Positions 35,114 to 44,731 of a stretch of 61,219 bases of DNA are shown piece after piece. Below the pieces are notes generated by a model. It did no database searches, had not been told where the DNA came from, and saw only the letters and a program-made list of their open reading frames with translations. Source of the DNA: Limnohabitans sp. Rim8 (lineage in GTDB: Bacteria > Pseudomonadota > Gammaproteobacteria > Burkholderiales > Burkholderiaceae_C); contig CAMDFT010000009.1 of NCBI GenBank assembly GCA_945897795.1, positions 1-61,219 on the forward strand, read 5' to 3'. Made by a program: the position numbers and the translations under genes. Each line of letters starts with the position of its first letter. Position 1 is the stretch's first letter.

Positions 35114-36358
35114 TCAAACGCGAGTCGGTGCGCCGCTTTCAGCCCGACGCACCCGCCAGAACAACCAACTGGCAATGCACAGGTTGAGGAAGTTCCAGGC
35201 GATGCCATTCAAAAAGGCGGCGTGGTAACTGCCCGTCATGTCAAACACCCAGCCCGACATCCAGCCACCCAGCGCCATGCCCAACAAGGTGGCCATGATC
35301 ACCGAGCCCACACGCGCACCAGCTTCTTTGGGATCGAAGTGCTCGCGCACGATGATGGCGTAGGCAGGCACGATGCCGCCCTGAAACAGCCCAAACATGG
35401 CCGAGACGAGGTACAGCGGCACCAAGCCGTCAAAAGGCAAAAACATCAGCAGCGCCACGCCTTGCAAAAAAGAGCCCAGCAGCAAAGTGCGGATGCCGCC
35501 AATGCGGTCGCTGATCATGCCAAACACCAGCCGGCTCACGATGCCGCTGGCCAGCATGAGCGAGAGCATTTCAGCCCCGCGTGCCGCGCCAAAACCCAGG
35601 TCAGAGCAATAAGCCACGATGTGCACCTGTGGCATGGACATGGCCACACAGCAGGCCACACCTGCGACAAAGAGCAGGCCCTGCGCATGCGCAGGTTTCA
35701 GGCCAAAGGGGCGGCTGCGGTCCACGGGCACGGTGCTGGCGTTGGCCGGTGTCAGGTTCACCAGCGGCGGGCGCTGGCGCATCAACATGGCCAGCAAAAA
35801 CATGCCCACGCCGCAAAAAATACCCAGCATGATGTAGGTCTGCCGCCAGCCCACAGTCTCCACGCCGTGCTGAACAATCGGCGGCCAGATGGTGCCCGCG
35901 ATGTAATTGCCGCTGGCGCAAATGGCCACCGCGATGCCGCGTCGGCGGTTCCACCACAAAGCGGTGTCGGCCATGAGGGGGGCAAAGGTCGATGAACTGC
36001 CAATCAGTCCCATCAGCCCATGCGCCAGACCAAAGGCCCAGATGCTGCCTGACATGCCGGCCCAGATAAAGCCTCCACATACGGCCAAAGCGCCCACCCA
36101 CATGACCGGCATCAGGCCATGCCGGTCGGCCAATCGGCCGGTGATCAGGCCACCCAGCCCCAAGCAAATCATCATCAAGGTGTAGGGCAGCGAAGCGTCA
36201 GCCCGTCCCACGCCAAACTCGGTCTGCACCGCAGGCAGCACCACCGAGACGATGTACATGCTGCTGTTGCCCAGCACCACCAACCCCAGCGTGGCCAGCA
36301 AGCGCCAGGCAGCCTGGCGGGAATCGATGAGGGACGGGTCGGCAGGGAGGGATTTCAT
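35114..36358 (-). CDS. MFS transporter (monocarboxylate/OFA-like)
   Basis: A 414-residue major facilitator with 12 predicted helices. The signature between helices 2 and 3 is GLITGRLADRHGLMPVMWVG, and helix 4-5 contains SSSTFAPLMADTALWWNRRRG, typical of the oxalate/formate and monocarboxylate porters. Helix 8-9 repeats the theme in FGMISDRIGGIRTLLLGS. The substrate is unknown. It converges on the other MFS gene (55 bp) and is followed upstream by htpG's terminator. Confidence 0.9.
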   Translation of the reverse strand: MKSLPADPSLIDSRQAAWRLLATLGLVVLGNSSMYIVSVVLPAVQTEFGVGRADASLPYTLMMICLGLGGLITGRLADRHGLMPVMWVGALAVCGGFIWAGMSGSIWAFGLAHGLMGLIGSSSTFAPLMADTALWWNRRRGIAVAICASGNYIAGTIWPPIVQHGVETVGWRQTYIMLGIFCGVGMFLLAMLMRQRPPLVNLTPANASTVPVDRSRPFGLKPAHAQGLLFVAGVACCVAMSMPQVHIVAYCSDLGFGAARGAEMLSLMLASGIVSRLVFGMISDRIGGIRTLLLGSFLQGVALLMFLPFDGLVPLYLVSAMFGLFQGGIVPAYAIIVREHFDPKEAGARVGSVIMATLLGMALGGWMSGWVFDMTGSYHAAFLNGIAWNFLNLCIASWLFWRVRRAESGAPTRV

Positions 36359-36417
36359 CGGGTCAATTTAGCCGATGACTGAAGGTGGGCTTGTCTTGTG
36401 GGTTACTGGTGCCACAC

Positions 36418-36442
36418 AAAAAAAGGCCAGCAATGGCTGGCC
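36418..36442 (-). terminator. Rho-independent terminator of htpG
   Basis: On the minus strand GGCCAGC-CATT-GCTGGCC is followed by seven T. It lies about 20 bp past the htpG stop. Confidence 0.92.
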
Positions 36443-36462
36443 CTTCAATGGTTTACGGCTGA

Positions 36463-38430
36463 TCAGCTTAGCAGCGCATTCACCCGCTTCACATAAGCGG
36501 CAGGGTCTGCAGGCAAGCCGCCTTCGGCCAGCAGGGCCTGGTCAAACAGAATGTGGGCCAGGTCGTGGAAGTGGACCGAGCCGTCGAGCTTTTTGACCAA
36601 CGCGTGCTCGGGGTTGACCTCCAGCACGGGCTTGACTTCAGGGGCGCTTTGCCCAGCTTGCTTGAGCATGCGGGCCAGCTGCATGCTCATGCCGTCGTCG
36701 GTCACGACCAGGCAGGCGGGGCTGTCGACCAAGCGGCTGGTCACGCGCACGTCTTCGGCTTTGTCTTTCAGGGCTTCTTTCAGCTTGGCCAGCACCGGCT
36801 TGAAGGTTTCGGCCGCGTCTTCGGCGGCTTTCTTTTCTTCTTCGTCTTGCAGCTTGCCCAGGTCAAACGCGCCCTTGGCCACGCTTTGCAGTGGCGTGCC
36901 GTCAAACTCGTTCACAAAGTTCAGCGCCCACTCGTCCACGCGGTCGGTCATCAGCAGGACTTCGATGCCTTTTTTCTTGAAGACTTCGAGTTGCGGGCTG
37001 TTTTTGGCTGCCGCCATGGTGTCGGCGGTAATGTAGTAAATCGCGTCTTGGCCTTCTTTCATGCGGGCTTTGTAGTCGGCAAAGCTCACGCTCACGGTGT
37101 CGTGGGTCGATGAAGCGAAGCGCAGCAGCTTGGACAGGCGGGCCTGGTTGCCAAAGTCTTCGCCCAGGCCTTCTTTGAGCACCGCGCCGAACTCGGCGTA
37201 GAACTTGGAATACTGGCCGAGTTGGGCATTGTCCTCTTCCGACAAGACGTCTGTGACGCCATCCTGGGCTTCTGGTTCTTTGTCGTGTTTAGCCAAATCT
37301 TCCAGCATCGACAACACACGCTTGGTGCAGCCTTCGCGGATGGCTTTCACGTCGCGGCTTTCCTGCAGCAACTCGCGGCTCACGTTGAGCGGCAAGTCGG
37401 CCGAGTCCACCACGCCCTTCACAAAGCGCAGGTAACTGGGCATCAGCGCTTCGGCGTCGTCCATGATGAACACGCGCTTGACGTACAGCTTGATGCCCGC
37501 CTTCTTGTCGCGGTTCCACAGGTCTTGCGGGGCTTTGGATGGGATGTACAGCAGCTGGGTGTATTCGGTGCTGCCTTCCACGCGGTTATGCGTCCAAGTC
37601 AGCGGGGCCTCAAAGTCGCGGCTGATCTGTTTGTAGAAGTCGGCGTATTGCTCGTCGGTGATGTCTTTCTTGGGGCGGGTCCACAGGGCGCTGGCTTTGT
37701 TGATGGTTTCCCACTCGCCGGTCTTGACCATGCCGCCGGGCTGGCGGCCACCTTCTTCGTTGTTCGGCTCGATCAGTTCGCCGTCTTGCCACTCTTCCTT
37801 TGCCATCAAAATGGGCAGGCTGATGTGGTCGGAGTATTTGCCGACGATTTCCTTCAGCTTCCAGGTGTTGGCGTAGTCCAGCGCTTCTTCGCGCAGGTGC
37901 AAGATTACGCTGGTGCCGCGCTTGGGCAGCTCGATGGTCTCGACCTCAAAGTCACCCGTGCCGCCGCTGATCCAGCGCACGCCTTCGGCAGGCGTGGCGC
38001 CTGCGCGGCGGGTCTCGACCGTGATCTTGTCGGCCACGATGAAGCCCGAATAAAAGCCCACGCCGAACTGGCCAATCAGCTGCGCGTCCGACTTCTGGTC
38101 GCCGCTCAGCTTGCTCACAAAGTCTTTGGTGCCGCTCTTGGCAATCGTGCCCAAGTGGTCAATGGCTTCTTGCGCCGTCATGCCGATGCCGTTGTCGGTG
38201 ATGGTCAGCGTCTTGGCGGTTTTGTCGAACGACAGGCGCACTTGCAAGTCGGGCGCGTCTTCGTACAGGCCGGTGTTGTTGAGCGCCTCAAAGCGCAGCT
38301 TGTCGCAAGCGTCCGAGGCGTTGGAGATCAGCTCGCGCAAAAAGATCTCTTGGTTGGAATACAGCGAGTGGGTGACCAGGTGCAGCAGTTGCGCGACTTC
38401 GGCCTGAAAGGCATGGGTTTGTTTGCTCAT
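36463..38430 (-). CDS. htpG: Molecular chaperone HtpG (Hsp90)
   Basis: Bacterial Hsp90, an ATP-dependent dimeric chaperone. The 655-residue protein has the GHKL ATPase domain with [27 protein letters not shown] and [12 protein letters not shown], a middle domain with [11 protein letters not shown] and a C-terminal dimerisation domain. The length is close to E. coli HtpG (624), with an acidic, Lys-rich insert near residue 530-560 ([13 protein letters not shown]). A single gene, with its terminator downstream. No heat-shock promoter was identified in the 98 bp upstream. Confidence 0.98.
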   Translation of the reverse strand: MSKQTHAFQAEVAQLLHLVTHSLYSNQEIFLRELISNASDACDKLRFEALNNTGLYEDAPDLQVRLSFDKTAKTLTITDNGIGMTAQEAIDHLGTIAKSGTKDFVSKLSGDQKSDAQLIGQFGVGFYSGFIVADKITVETRRAGATPAEGVRWISGGTGDFEVETIELPKRGTSVILHLREEALDYANTWKLKEIVGKYSDHISLPILMAKEEWQDGELIEPNNEEGGRQPGGMVKTGEWETINKASALWTRPKKDITDEQYADFYKQISRDFEAPLTWTHNRVEGSTEYTQLLYIPSKAPQDLWNRDKKAGIKLYVKRVFIMDDAEALMPSYLRFVKGVVDSADLPLNVSRELLQESRDVKAIREGCTKRVLSMLEDLAKHDKEPEAQDGVTDVLSEEDNAQLGQYSKFYAEFGAVLKEGLGEDFGNQARLSKLLRFASSTHDTVSVSFADYKARMKEGQDAIYYITADTMAAAKNSPQLEVFKKKGIEVLLMTDRVDEWALNFVNEFDGTPLQSVAKGAFDLGKLQDEEEKKAAEDAAETFKPVLAKLKEALKDKAEDVRVTSRLVDSPACLVVTDDGMSMQLARMLKQAGQSAPEVKPVLEVNPEHALVKKLDGSVHFHDLAHILFDQALLAEGGLPADPAAYVKRVNALLS

Positions 38431-38470
38431 ATCAATTCAACAGGGTAAAAAAACAAAAGATCTAAAAACC

Positions 38471-38496
38471 AAAACGCCCCACAGTTGGGGGCTTTT
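38471..38496 (-). terminator. Probable terminator of vapBC
   Basis: On the minus strand the stem GCCCC(C) pairs with GGGGC around an ACTGT loop and is flanked by AAAA and TTTT. It follows the vapC stop by about 33 bp. The stem has one bulge, so confidence is moderate. Confidence 0.6.
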
Positions 38497-38528
38497 GGCG
38501 AGGTTTCAAGAGAGACTCGGGTTAGGCG

Positions 38529-38927
38529 TCAATGGATGGATTTTTTTGACCAGTACAGCACATGGGGCAAATGCTCAAAGTGGGCGTCGCAGGTCAGCAA
38601 TTGCGCGCCCTTGTTGAGGGCCGTGGCGTACACAATGGCATCTGCCGTTGCCAGTTTGTGGTCTTGATGCAGCTGAGCAGCCAGCAGGGCAATCGAGGTG
38701 TCTAAAGGGATCACGACACACTCCTGGGTGTAAGCGATCACCTGATCGGACTCATCATCGCCCACTTCTCGAATCATCCATTTCGACAACTCCAGTTGAA
38801 CCAGTGTTGGAACGATGCAGTGATGTTTTTCAGGAAATTGCGATGCGATTTGCTGACCCAAGGGGGAAGCCATCAAGAACTCGATCCATGCCGATGTGTC
38901 CACCACGCACAAAGATCTCGAAGGCAT
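38529..38927 (-). CDS. vapC: VapC-type PIN-domain toxin
   Basis: A 132-residue PIN-domain ribonuclease. Acidic active-site residues are Asp in VVDTSAWIEFL, Glu in LVQLELSKW and Asp in LATADAIVYATAL, followed by LLTCDAHFEHLP. The start overlaps the upstream antitoxin stop as ATGA. The upstream in-frame extension belongs to the antitoxin region and was dropped. VapC toxins cut tRNA or rRNA; the target here is unknown. Confidence 0.9.
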   Translation of the reverse strand: MPSRSLCVVDTSAWIEFLMASPLGQQIASQFPEKHHCIVPTLVQLELSKWMIREVGDDESDQVIAYTQECVVIPLDTSIALLAAQLHQDHKLATADAIVYATALNKGAQLLTCDAHFEHLPHVLYWSKKSIH

Positions 38928-39139
38928 CAGACCCGGTCCTTGCGGTCGCGATGGGCTTTGGATGTGGCGTTCTTGGCCAGTCCTGCCAAATGCTGGAGTT
39001 CTGGTACGGGCATGAGGAGCATGCCTTTGCCTTTGGGAATGAAAACAAACTGCTGGCCTGCCTGCCAAGCTTGCTCTTCACGAACGCCTTTAGGGATCGA
39101 AATCTGGAATTTGCTGGACAGGGTGGTGGTTGCAGACAT
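38927..39139 (-). CDS. vapB: VapB-type AbrB-fold antitoxin
   Basis: A 70-residue SpoVT/AbrB-type DNA-binding antitoxin: MSATTTLSSKFQISIPKGVR is the classical swapped-hairpin motif, followed by GQQFVFIPKGKGMLLMP. The C-terminal basic tail (KAHRDRKDRV) should bind the toxin. I chose the ATG at 39139 because GGAG lies about 9 nt upstream; an ATG at 39154 would add five residues. It overlaps vapC by the ATGA junction. Confidence 0.87.
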   Translation of the reverse strand: MSATTTLSSKFQISIPKGVREEQAWQAGQQFVFIPKGKGMLLMPVPELQHLAGLAKNATSKAHRDRKDRV

Positions 39140-39216
39140 GCGGGAGGGCTCCATCGATCAATTTTTCGTAAGAATCCAAATTGTAAGCCTTGCCACTCAC
39201 GAATGACCCAGGTCGT

Positions 39217-40125
39217 TCAAAACGATTCGTTCGGCCCCAAATACCGCCACGTCCCCGCAGGCATTTGCCCCAGCTGCACGCCACCCATGCGGATGCGTTT
39301 GAGACCCACCACTTTCAGGCCCACTTGTTCGCACATGCGGCGGATCTGGCGTTTTTTGCCTTCGGTCAGCACAAAGCGCAGCTGCTCGGGGTTTTGCCAG
39401 TCCACTTTGGCGGGCTTGAGGGGTTTGCCGTCCAGGCTTAGGCCGTGGCGCAGGCGATCCAGTTGCTCTTTCGGGAAGATGGCTTGCACGTTGGCGCTGA
39501 CCCGGTCAAAGTCGCCAATGACGGTGAGCTGGTTGGCCTTGCCGCCATAGGTGGCCGACGCAGCCGAGGCGGCGGCGGTGTTTTCATGGCCGGTGTAGGC
39601 CACGCGCACCAGGTATTCCTTTTCCATCTCCGAGTCTTCGCCGATTAACTGACGCGCTACACGGCCATCTTGCGTCAGCACCAGTAAGCCGGTGGAGTCG
39701 ATGTCCAAGCGCCCGGCCGGGGCCAAGCCTCGCAGGTGGGGCGGGGTGAAGCGCAGCTTGGACGGGTCACCGCCCCAGTGGCTGCGCGGGTTGATCAAGG
39801 TGATGGCGGGTTCGTGTCCGTCTTCGGCCTGGCCGCTCACATAGCCCATGGGCTTGTGTAAAAGAATAGTCACTTGCCGGTCTTGCTGTTGCTCGGCGGC
39901 TTTGTCGATGGTGATGCGGTCTGACAGCGTGACCTGCTGGCCCATGCTGGCGGGCAGGCCGTTGACTTGGACCCAGCCTTGCTCGATCCAGGCATCAGCT
40001 TCGCGGCGCGAGCACATGCGCAATTCGGCCATGCGTTTGTTCAGGCGCGAGGTACCGCTGGGTGCGGCCGCGTCGCCTTTGCCTTCGGGGCGGGGGGCAC
40101 GTTTGAAAGCCGGGAGCTGATTCAT
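39217..40125 (-). CDS. rluF: 23S rRNA pseudouridine synthase (RluF/RluB family)
   Basis: A 302-residue pseudouridine synthase. It has an N-terminal S4 domain (residues 28-75, [20 protein letters not shown]) and the catalytic domain with [19 protein letters not shown], whose Asp is the nucleophile, then [13 protein letters not shown] and [14 protein letters not shown]. RluF and RluB modify U2604 and U2605 of 23S rRNA; text and S4 spacing look closer to RluF. The gene stands alone, upstream of vapBC on the same strand. Confidence 0.88.
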   Translation of the reverse strand: MNQLPAFKRAPRPEGKGDAAAPSGTSRLNKRMAELRMCSRREADAWIEQGWVQVNGLPASMGQQVTLSDRITIDKAAEQQQDRQVTILLHKPMGYVSGQAEDGHEPAITLINPRSHWGGDPSKLRFTPPHLRGLAPAGRLDIDSTGLLVLTQDGRVARQLIGEDSEMEKEYLVRVAYTGHENTAAASAASATYGGKANQLTVIGDFDRVSANVQAIFPKEQLDRLRHGLSLDGKPLKPAKVDWQNPEQLRFVLTEGKKRQIRRMCEQVGLKVVGLKRIRMGGVQLGQMPAGTWRYLGPNESF

Positions 40126-40186
40126 GGGGTTGGTGGTGTCAAAAAGGGGCCTGTTCGGCAGGTGGACAATTGTCCCTTGTTTTGCT

Positions 40187-40909
40187 TCAAGAGAACTGAG
40201 CGGTACGCAGCCCGTTCAGATCCAAAATCCGCAGACCGCCGTATTCCACCCGAATGAGCTGACGCGCTTCGAGCATGCGCAGGGCTTCGTTCACGCGTTG
40301 GCGCGACAAGCCCACCAGATAAGCCAGCTCTTGCTGGGTGATGCGCAGCACTTCGCCCACACCCGAAAACAGCACCGGGTTGAACAGTGTGGCCAGGTGC
40401 CGCGCCAGGCGCAGTTCGGGGTTGGTCATGCGGTCGAGTTCGCGCGCGGCAATGAACTGGCCCAAGCGCTCGTTGAGCTGCTGCATGATGAAACGGTTGA
40501 AGCCCAGCGAATGGTCGATCAGCCAGTGAAAAGTGTCCAGCGGCAGCCCCGCCACCACGCTGGGCCGCAGCGCTTGGATGTTGTAGCGGTAAATTTCACG
40601 CTTGAGGACCGTGCCCTCGCCAAACCAGCCGCCAGGCGGTATGCCGGTGAAGGTCATGGTTTGGCCGCTGGCGTTGTCGGTGCTCATTTTCAGAAGACCC
40701 GAAATCACGCCAAACCAATAGGTCACGGGGCGGCCCACGCGGCACACATGGTCGCCGGTCTGGGGGTCGCTGACCACCAGCTGCGGCACGATTTGCAGGC
40801 GCTCTTCGGGGTGCAACAAGCTCAGCCAGGGGATGTCCTGCAGTTCGGCCGGGGTGGGTGCGCGGCGGCGCTGGTGGACGCTGTTTTCTTTGGCCATGGT
40901 CTTTGTCAA
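40187..40909 (-). CDS. Crp/Fnr-family transcriptional regulator
   Basis: A 240-residue regulator with a cyclic-nucleotide-binding-like beta-roll (about residues 50-130, [20 protein letters not shown] and [12 protein letters not shown]) and a C-terminal winged HTH ([24 protein letters not shown]). I see no Fnr-type N-terminal cysteine cluster, so it is not an iron-sulfur oxygen sensor. It is transcribed away from the uptake operon across a 144-bp region with a perfect inverted repeat and is the likely regulator of that operon. Confidence 0.9.
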   Translation of the reverse strand: MTKTMAKENSVHQRRRAPTPAELQDIPWLSLLHPEERLQIVPQLVVSDPQTGDHVCRVGRPVTYWFGVISGLLKMSTDNASGQTMTFTGIPPGGWFGEGTVLKREIYRYNIQALRPSVVAGLPLDTFHWLIDHSLGFNRFIMQQLNERLGQFIAARELDRMTNPELRLARHLATLFNPVLFSGVGEVLRITQQELAYLVGLSRQRVNEALRMLEARQLIRVEYGGLRILDLNGLRTAQFS

Positions 40910-40951
40910 TGTGTCAGCTGACGGTCAGCTGGACTAGGGGTCTTCCCTGAA

Positions 40952-40969
40952 TTGTCGTCCAAACGACAA
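40952..40969. promoter_or_regulatory. Inverted-repeat operator for the Crp/Fnr regulator
   Basis: TTGTCGT-CCAA-ACGACAA is a perfect 7-bp inverted repeat with a 4-bp spacer, the geometry of Fnr-type sites (TTGAT-N4-ATCAA). If the downstream TAGGAT (40990-40995) is the -10 of the ligase operon, +1 is about 41002 and the repeat is centred at -41.5, the class II activator position. A separate palindrome, GTCAGCTGAC followed by GTCAGCTGG, lies at about 40913-40934 near the regulator's start. Confidence 0.75.
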
Positions 40970-41053
40970 CTCGGCGTCAAACGAATGCCTAGGATCGCAC
41001 CCAAGTTCAGTCGCATTGCATTCGATGCACCGTTTTTGGAGACAGGTCAGGTC

Positions 41054-43000
41054 ATGCAAACAACGTTTCCCCGCTTGATGCTCAAGCACGCTGCCGAGCG
41101 CCCCACAGCGCCCGCACTGCGCGAGAAAATATATGGCATTTGGCAAACCATCAGCTGGTCGGAATTGGCCCAGTTGGTGCAATCTGTCGCTTGCGGCTTG
41201 CACCAAGCGGGTCTGCAGCGCGGCGAGCACCTGATCGTGGTCGGCGCCAACCGCCCCAGGCTTTACGCCACCATGCTGGCGGCGCAGTCGTTGGGCGCGA
41301 TCCCGGTGCCGCTGTACCAAGATGCCGCTGCCGCCGAATGTGTTTTCCCGATCACCAATGCCGAAGTGCGTTTTTGCGTGGTGGAAGACCAGGAGCAGGT
41401 CGACAAGATGCTGGAAGTGCGTGAGCAGTGCCCGCAATTGACCCACATCATCTATGACAACCCGCGCGGCTTGCGCAAGTACACCGAGGATGGCCTGAGC
41501 TCGCTCGAAGAGCTGATCGCAGCCGGTGGCGTGTTTGCCAAGCAGCACCCCCAATTCTTCAAGGAAGAAGTCGAAAAATCGGCCTACACCGATGTGGCGG
41601 CCATGTTCTTCACATCGGGCACCACGGGCAACCCCAAGGGCGTGGTGCACACCCACAGCACCTTGATTGACCGCGCTGACGCGGGCGCTGAATTCGACAA
41701 ACTGACCAGCGCCGAAGACGTGCTGGCTTACATGCCGCCAGCCTGGATTGGCCAGAACATCTTCAGCTACGCACAGTGGCTGGTCTGCGGCTATGTGGTC
41801 AATTGCCCCGAGTCATCGGCCACGGTGACCATCGACCTGAAAGAAATCGGCCCGACGTATTACTTCGCACCGCCCCGGGTGTTTGAGGGCATGCTGACCA
41901 GCGTGATGATCCGCATGGAAGACGCGGGCAGCTTCAAGCGCAAGTTGTTCCACTACTTCATGGGCGTGGCCAAAAAAGTCGGCCCGGCCTTGATGGACGG
42001 CCAGTCGGTCGGCTTCATGGACCGTTTGGTGTATGGCTTGGGTAACCTGATGGTTTTCGGCCCCTTGCGCAACAACCTGGGTTTCAGCCGCGTGCGTGTG
42101 GCCTACACCGCGGGCGAGGCGATTGGCCCCGACTTGTTCACCTTTTTCCGCTCGATCGGCGTGAACATCAAGCAACTCTATGGTTCCACCGAAACCGCTG
42201 TGTTCGTGTGCCTGCAGCCCGACAACGAAGCACGCGCCGACACGGTGGGCGTGCCTTGCAAGGGTGTGGAGATCAAGGTCGCTGACAACGGCGAAATCAT
42301 GGTCAAGTCGCCTGGCTTGCTCAAGGGCTATTACAAAAACCAGAAGGCTACCGATGAGGTGTTGACGGCCGATGGTTGGTACCACACCAGCGATGCGGGC
42401 TTCATCGACAGCCACGGCCACCTGAAGATCATCGACCGCGTGAAAGACGTGGGCCGCATTCAGGGCGGTGCCAACGACGGCGCGATGTTTGCGCCGAAAT
42501 ACGTCGAAAACAAACTCAAGTTTTTCCCCTTCATCAAAGAGGTGGTGGCTTACGGTGACCAGCGCGAAAAAGTGTGTGTCATGCTCAACATCGACTTTGA
42601 TGCTGTGGGCAACTGGGCAGAGCGCCGCAACCTGTCCTATGCTGGTTACACCGACTTGGCCCAAAAATCCGAGGTGTACCAACTGATCAAAGATTGCGTG
42701 GAAAAGGTCAATGCCGATCTGGCCGAAGACGCTTTGCTGGCGGGTAGCCAGGTCAGCCGGTTCTTGGTTTTGCACAAAGAGCTGGACGCCGACGACGGCG
42801 AGTTGACGCGCACCAACAAGGTCCGTCGCGGCTTCATTGCCGACAAATACAAACCGCTGGTCGATGGTCTTTACGAAGGCAAAACCGAGCAATACATCGA
42901 GACGGTGGTCAAGTTTGAAGACGGTCGCACCGGCAGTGTCAGCGCCACGCTCAAAATTTCCGACGCCAAAACATTCACACCCGTGAAGGCAGCAGCATGA
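41054..43000 (+). CDS. AMP-forming acyl-CoA ligase (long-chain fatty acid CoA ligase type)
   Basis: A 648-residue adenylate-forming enzyme that should activate a carboxylic acid to its CoA thioester. The AMP-binding P-loop is FFTSGTTGNPKGVVHTH, followed by AYTAGEAIGPDLF, YGSTETAVFV and WYHTSDAGFIDSHG, with IDRVKDVG near the C terminus. The length and inserts suit the long-chain/aromatic class. I chose the ATG at 41054; a longer frame has no support. The gene opens the operon and its stop overlaps the next ATG. The substrate, probably an aromatic or fatty acid imported by the following transporter, is inferred. Confidence 0.88.
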   Translation: MQTTFPRLMLKHAAERPTAPALREKIYGIWQTISWSELAQLVQSVACGLHQAGLQRGEHLIVVGANRPRLYATMLAAQSLGAIPVPLYQDAAAAECVFPITNAEVRFCVVEDQEQVDKMLEVREQCPQLTHIIYDNPRGLRKYTEDGLSSLEELIAAGGVFAKQHPQFFKEEVEKSAYTDVAAMFFTSGTTGNPKGVVHTHSTLIDRADAGAEFDKLTSAEDVLAYMPPAWIGQNIFSYAQWLVCGYVVNCPESSATVTIDLKEIGPTYYFAPPRVFEGMLTSVMIRMEDAGSFKRKLFHYFMGVAKKVGPALMDGQSVGFMDRLVYGLGNLMVFGPLRNNLGFSRVRVAYTAGEAIGPDLFTFFRSIGVNIKQLYGSTETAVFVCLQPDNEARADTVGVPCKGVEIKVADNGEIMVKSPGLLKGYYKNQKATDEVLTADGWYHTSDAGFIDSHGHLKIIDRVKDVGRIQGGANDGAMFAPKYVENKLKFFPFIKEVVAYGDQREKVCVMLNIDFDAVGNWAERRNLSYAGYTDLAQKSEVYQLIKDCVEKVNADLAEDALLAGSQVSRFLVLHKELDADDGELTRTNKVRRGFIADKYKPLVDGLYEGKTEQYIETVVKFEDGRTGSVSATLKISDAKTFTPVKAAA

Positions 43001-43779
43001 CCAAGAAAATCGGCGACGTCATTCTTGACGTCAACAACATCAGTTTGCGTTTCGGCGGCGTCAAGGCGCTGACCGACATCTCGTTCAACGTGCGTGAGCA
43101 CGAGGTGCGCGCCATCATCGGCCCCAACGGTGCAGGCAAAAGCTCGATGCTCAACTGCATCAACGGGGTGTACACGCCGCAAGAGGGGTCTATTACCTTA
43201 CGTGGTCAAAAGTTTGACCACATGAACAGCCGCCAAGTGGCTGAGATGGGCATTGCCCGCACGTTCCAGAATTTGGCCTTGTTCAAGGGCATGAGCGTGA
43301 TCGACAACATCATGACCGGCCGCAACCTGCACATCAAGAGCAACCTGTTCTTGCAGGCCTTGCGCATCGGCCCCGCCCAGCGCGAAGAAGAAAAGAACCG
43401 CGAATTCGTTGAGCACATCATCGACTTTCTGGAGATCCAGGCCTTTCGCAAAACACCCGTGGGTCAATTGCCCTACGGCTTGCAAAAGCGGGTTGACCTG
43501 GGCCGCGCTTTGGCCATGGAGCCCAAAGTGCTGCTGCTCGACGAGCCGATGGCGGGCATGAACATGGAAGAAAAGCAGGACATGTGCCGCTTCATTCTGG
43601 ATGTGAACGACGAGTTTGGCTCGACCATCGTGCTGATCGAGCACGACATGGGCGTGGTGATGGACATCTCGGACCGCGTAGTGGTGCTGGACTACGGCAA
43701 AAAAATCGGCGACGGGACTCCCGAAGAAGTGCGCAACAACGAAGAAGTGATCAGTGCCTATTTGGGCACCAGTCATTGA
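42997..43779 (+). CDS. livG: Branched-chain amino acid type ABC transporter ATPase (LivG)
   Basis: A 260-residue ATPase with Walker A GPNGAGKSSM, a signature variant PYGLQKRVDLGRALA, Walker B LLLDEPMAGMN and the C-terminal LivG helix segment. The ATG overlaps the ligase stop by 4 bp, so ligase and transporter are coupled. Such HAAT transporters carry branched amino acids but also aromatic acids and other carboxylates. Confidence 0.95.
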   Translation: MTKKIGDVILDVNNISLRFGGVKALTDISFNVREHEVRAIIGPNGAGKSSMLNCINGVYTPQEGSITLRGQKFDHMNSRQVAEMGIARTFQNLALFKGMSVIDNIMTGRNLHIKSNLFLQALRIGPAQREEEKNREFVEHIIDFLEIQAFRKTPVGQLPYGLQKRVDLGRALAMEPKVLLLDEPMAGMNMEEKQDMCRFILDVNDEFGSTIVLIEHDMGVVMDISDRVVVLDYGKKIGDGTPEEVRNNEEVISAYLGTSH

Positions 43780-43791
43780 GGAGAACACAAC

Positions 43792-44721
43792 ATGGCATTT
43801 TTTCTCGAAGCACTTTTTGGCGGTCTGATGGCCGGCATGCTTTACTCGCTGGTAGCGCTTGGCTTTGTTTTGATTTTCAAGGCTTCAGGGGTGTTCAATT
43901 TTGCACAAGGCGCGATGGTGTTGTTCGCCGCTTTGGCGATGGCGCGTTTTTCGGAATGGATTCCCGGTTGGCTGGGCATCGAAGACAAGTTCCTGGGCAA
44001 CTTGGTGGCCTTTGTGCTGGCCGCAGGCATCATGTATGTGCTGGCTTGGCTGATCGAGCGACTGGTGCTGCGCCACCTGGTCAACCAAGAAGGCGTGACT
44101 TTGCTGATGGCTACCTTGGGTATCACGTATTTCCTGGACGGCTTGGGTCAGACGATCTTTGGCAGCGACATCTACAAGATCGACGTCGGCATGCCCAAAG
44201 ATCCGATTTTTCTGTTTGACTCGGTGTTCCCCGGCGGCGTGCTGGTCAACCTGGAAGACGTCTATGCGGCTTGCATTGCGGCTTTGCTGGTGGTGGTGTT
44301 GTCTCTGTTCTTCCAGAAGACCGGCACAGGTCGGGCCCTGCGTGCGGTGGCGGATGACCACCAAGCGGCACAGTCGATTGGTATTCCACTCAACCGCATT
44401 TGGGTGATCGTTTGGTTTGTCGCGGGTATTACCGCCTTGGTGGCCGGCATCATCTGGGGCTCCAAGATGGGTGTGCAGTTTTCACTGACCACGGTGGCTT
44501 TGCGTGCTTTGCCGGTGATCATTTTGGGGGGCTTGACCTCGGTGCCGGGTGCCATCATTGGCGGCCTGATCATTGGTGTGGGTGAGAAATTGTCCGAGGT
44601 GTATCTGGGCCCGTTTGTGGGCGGCGGTATCGAAATCTGGTTTGCCTACGTGTTGGCTCTGGTGTTCTTGCTGTTCCGTCCGCAAGGCCTGTTCGGCGAA
44701 AAAATCATCGACCGCGTGTAA
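43792..44721 (+). CDS. livH: ABC transporter permease (LivH)
   Basis: A 309-residue inner-membrane permease of the LivH type with about eight helices. Marks are ALGFVLIFKASGVFNFAQGAM near the N terminus, LMATLGITYFLDGLGQTIFG and VALRALPVIILGGLTSVPGA. It is preceded by GAGGAGA and follows livG by 12 bp. It forms the channel with LivM. Confidence 0.96.
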   Translation: MAFFLEALFGGLMAGMLYSLVALGFVLIFKASGVFNFAQGAMVLFAALAMARFSEWIPGWLGIEDKFLGNLVAFVLAAGIMYVLAWLIERLVLRHLVNQEGVTLLMATLGITYFLDGLGQTIFGSDIYKIDVGMPKDPIFLFDSVFPGGVLVNLEDVYAACIAALLVVVLSLFFQKTGTGRALRAVADDHQAAQSIGIPLNRIWVIVWFVAGITALVAGIIWGSKMGVQFSLTTVALRALPVIILGGLTSVPGAIIGGLIIGVGEKLSEVYLGPFVGGGIEIWFAYVLALVFLLFRPQGLFGEKIIDRV

Positions 44722-44731
44722 GGAGAAAAAA

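Noticed and set aside
37222..38448. 408-codon plus-strand frame opposite htpG
   Set aside because: HtpG carries all Hsp90 motifs on the minus strand; the opposite frame shows no family resemblance.
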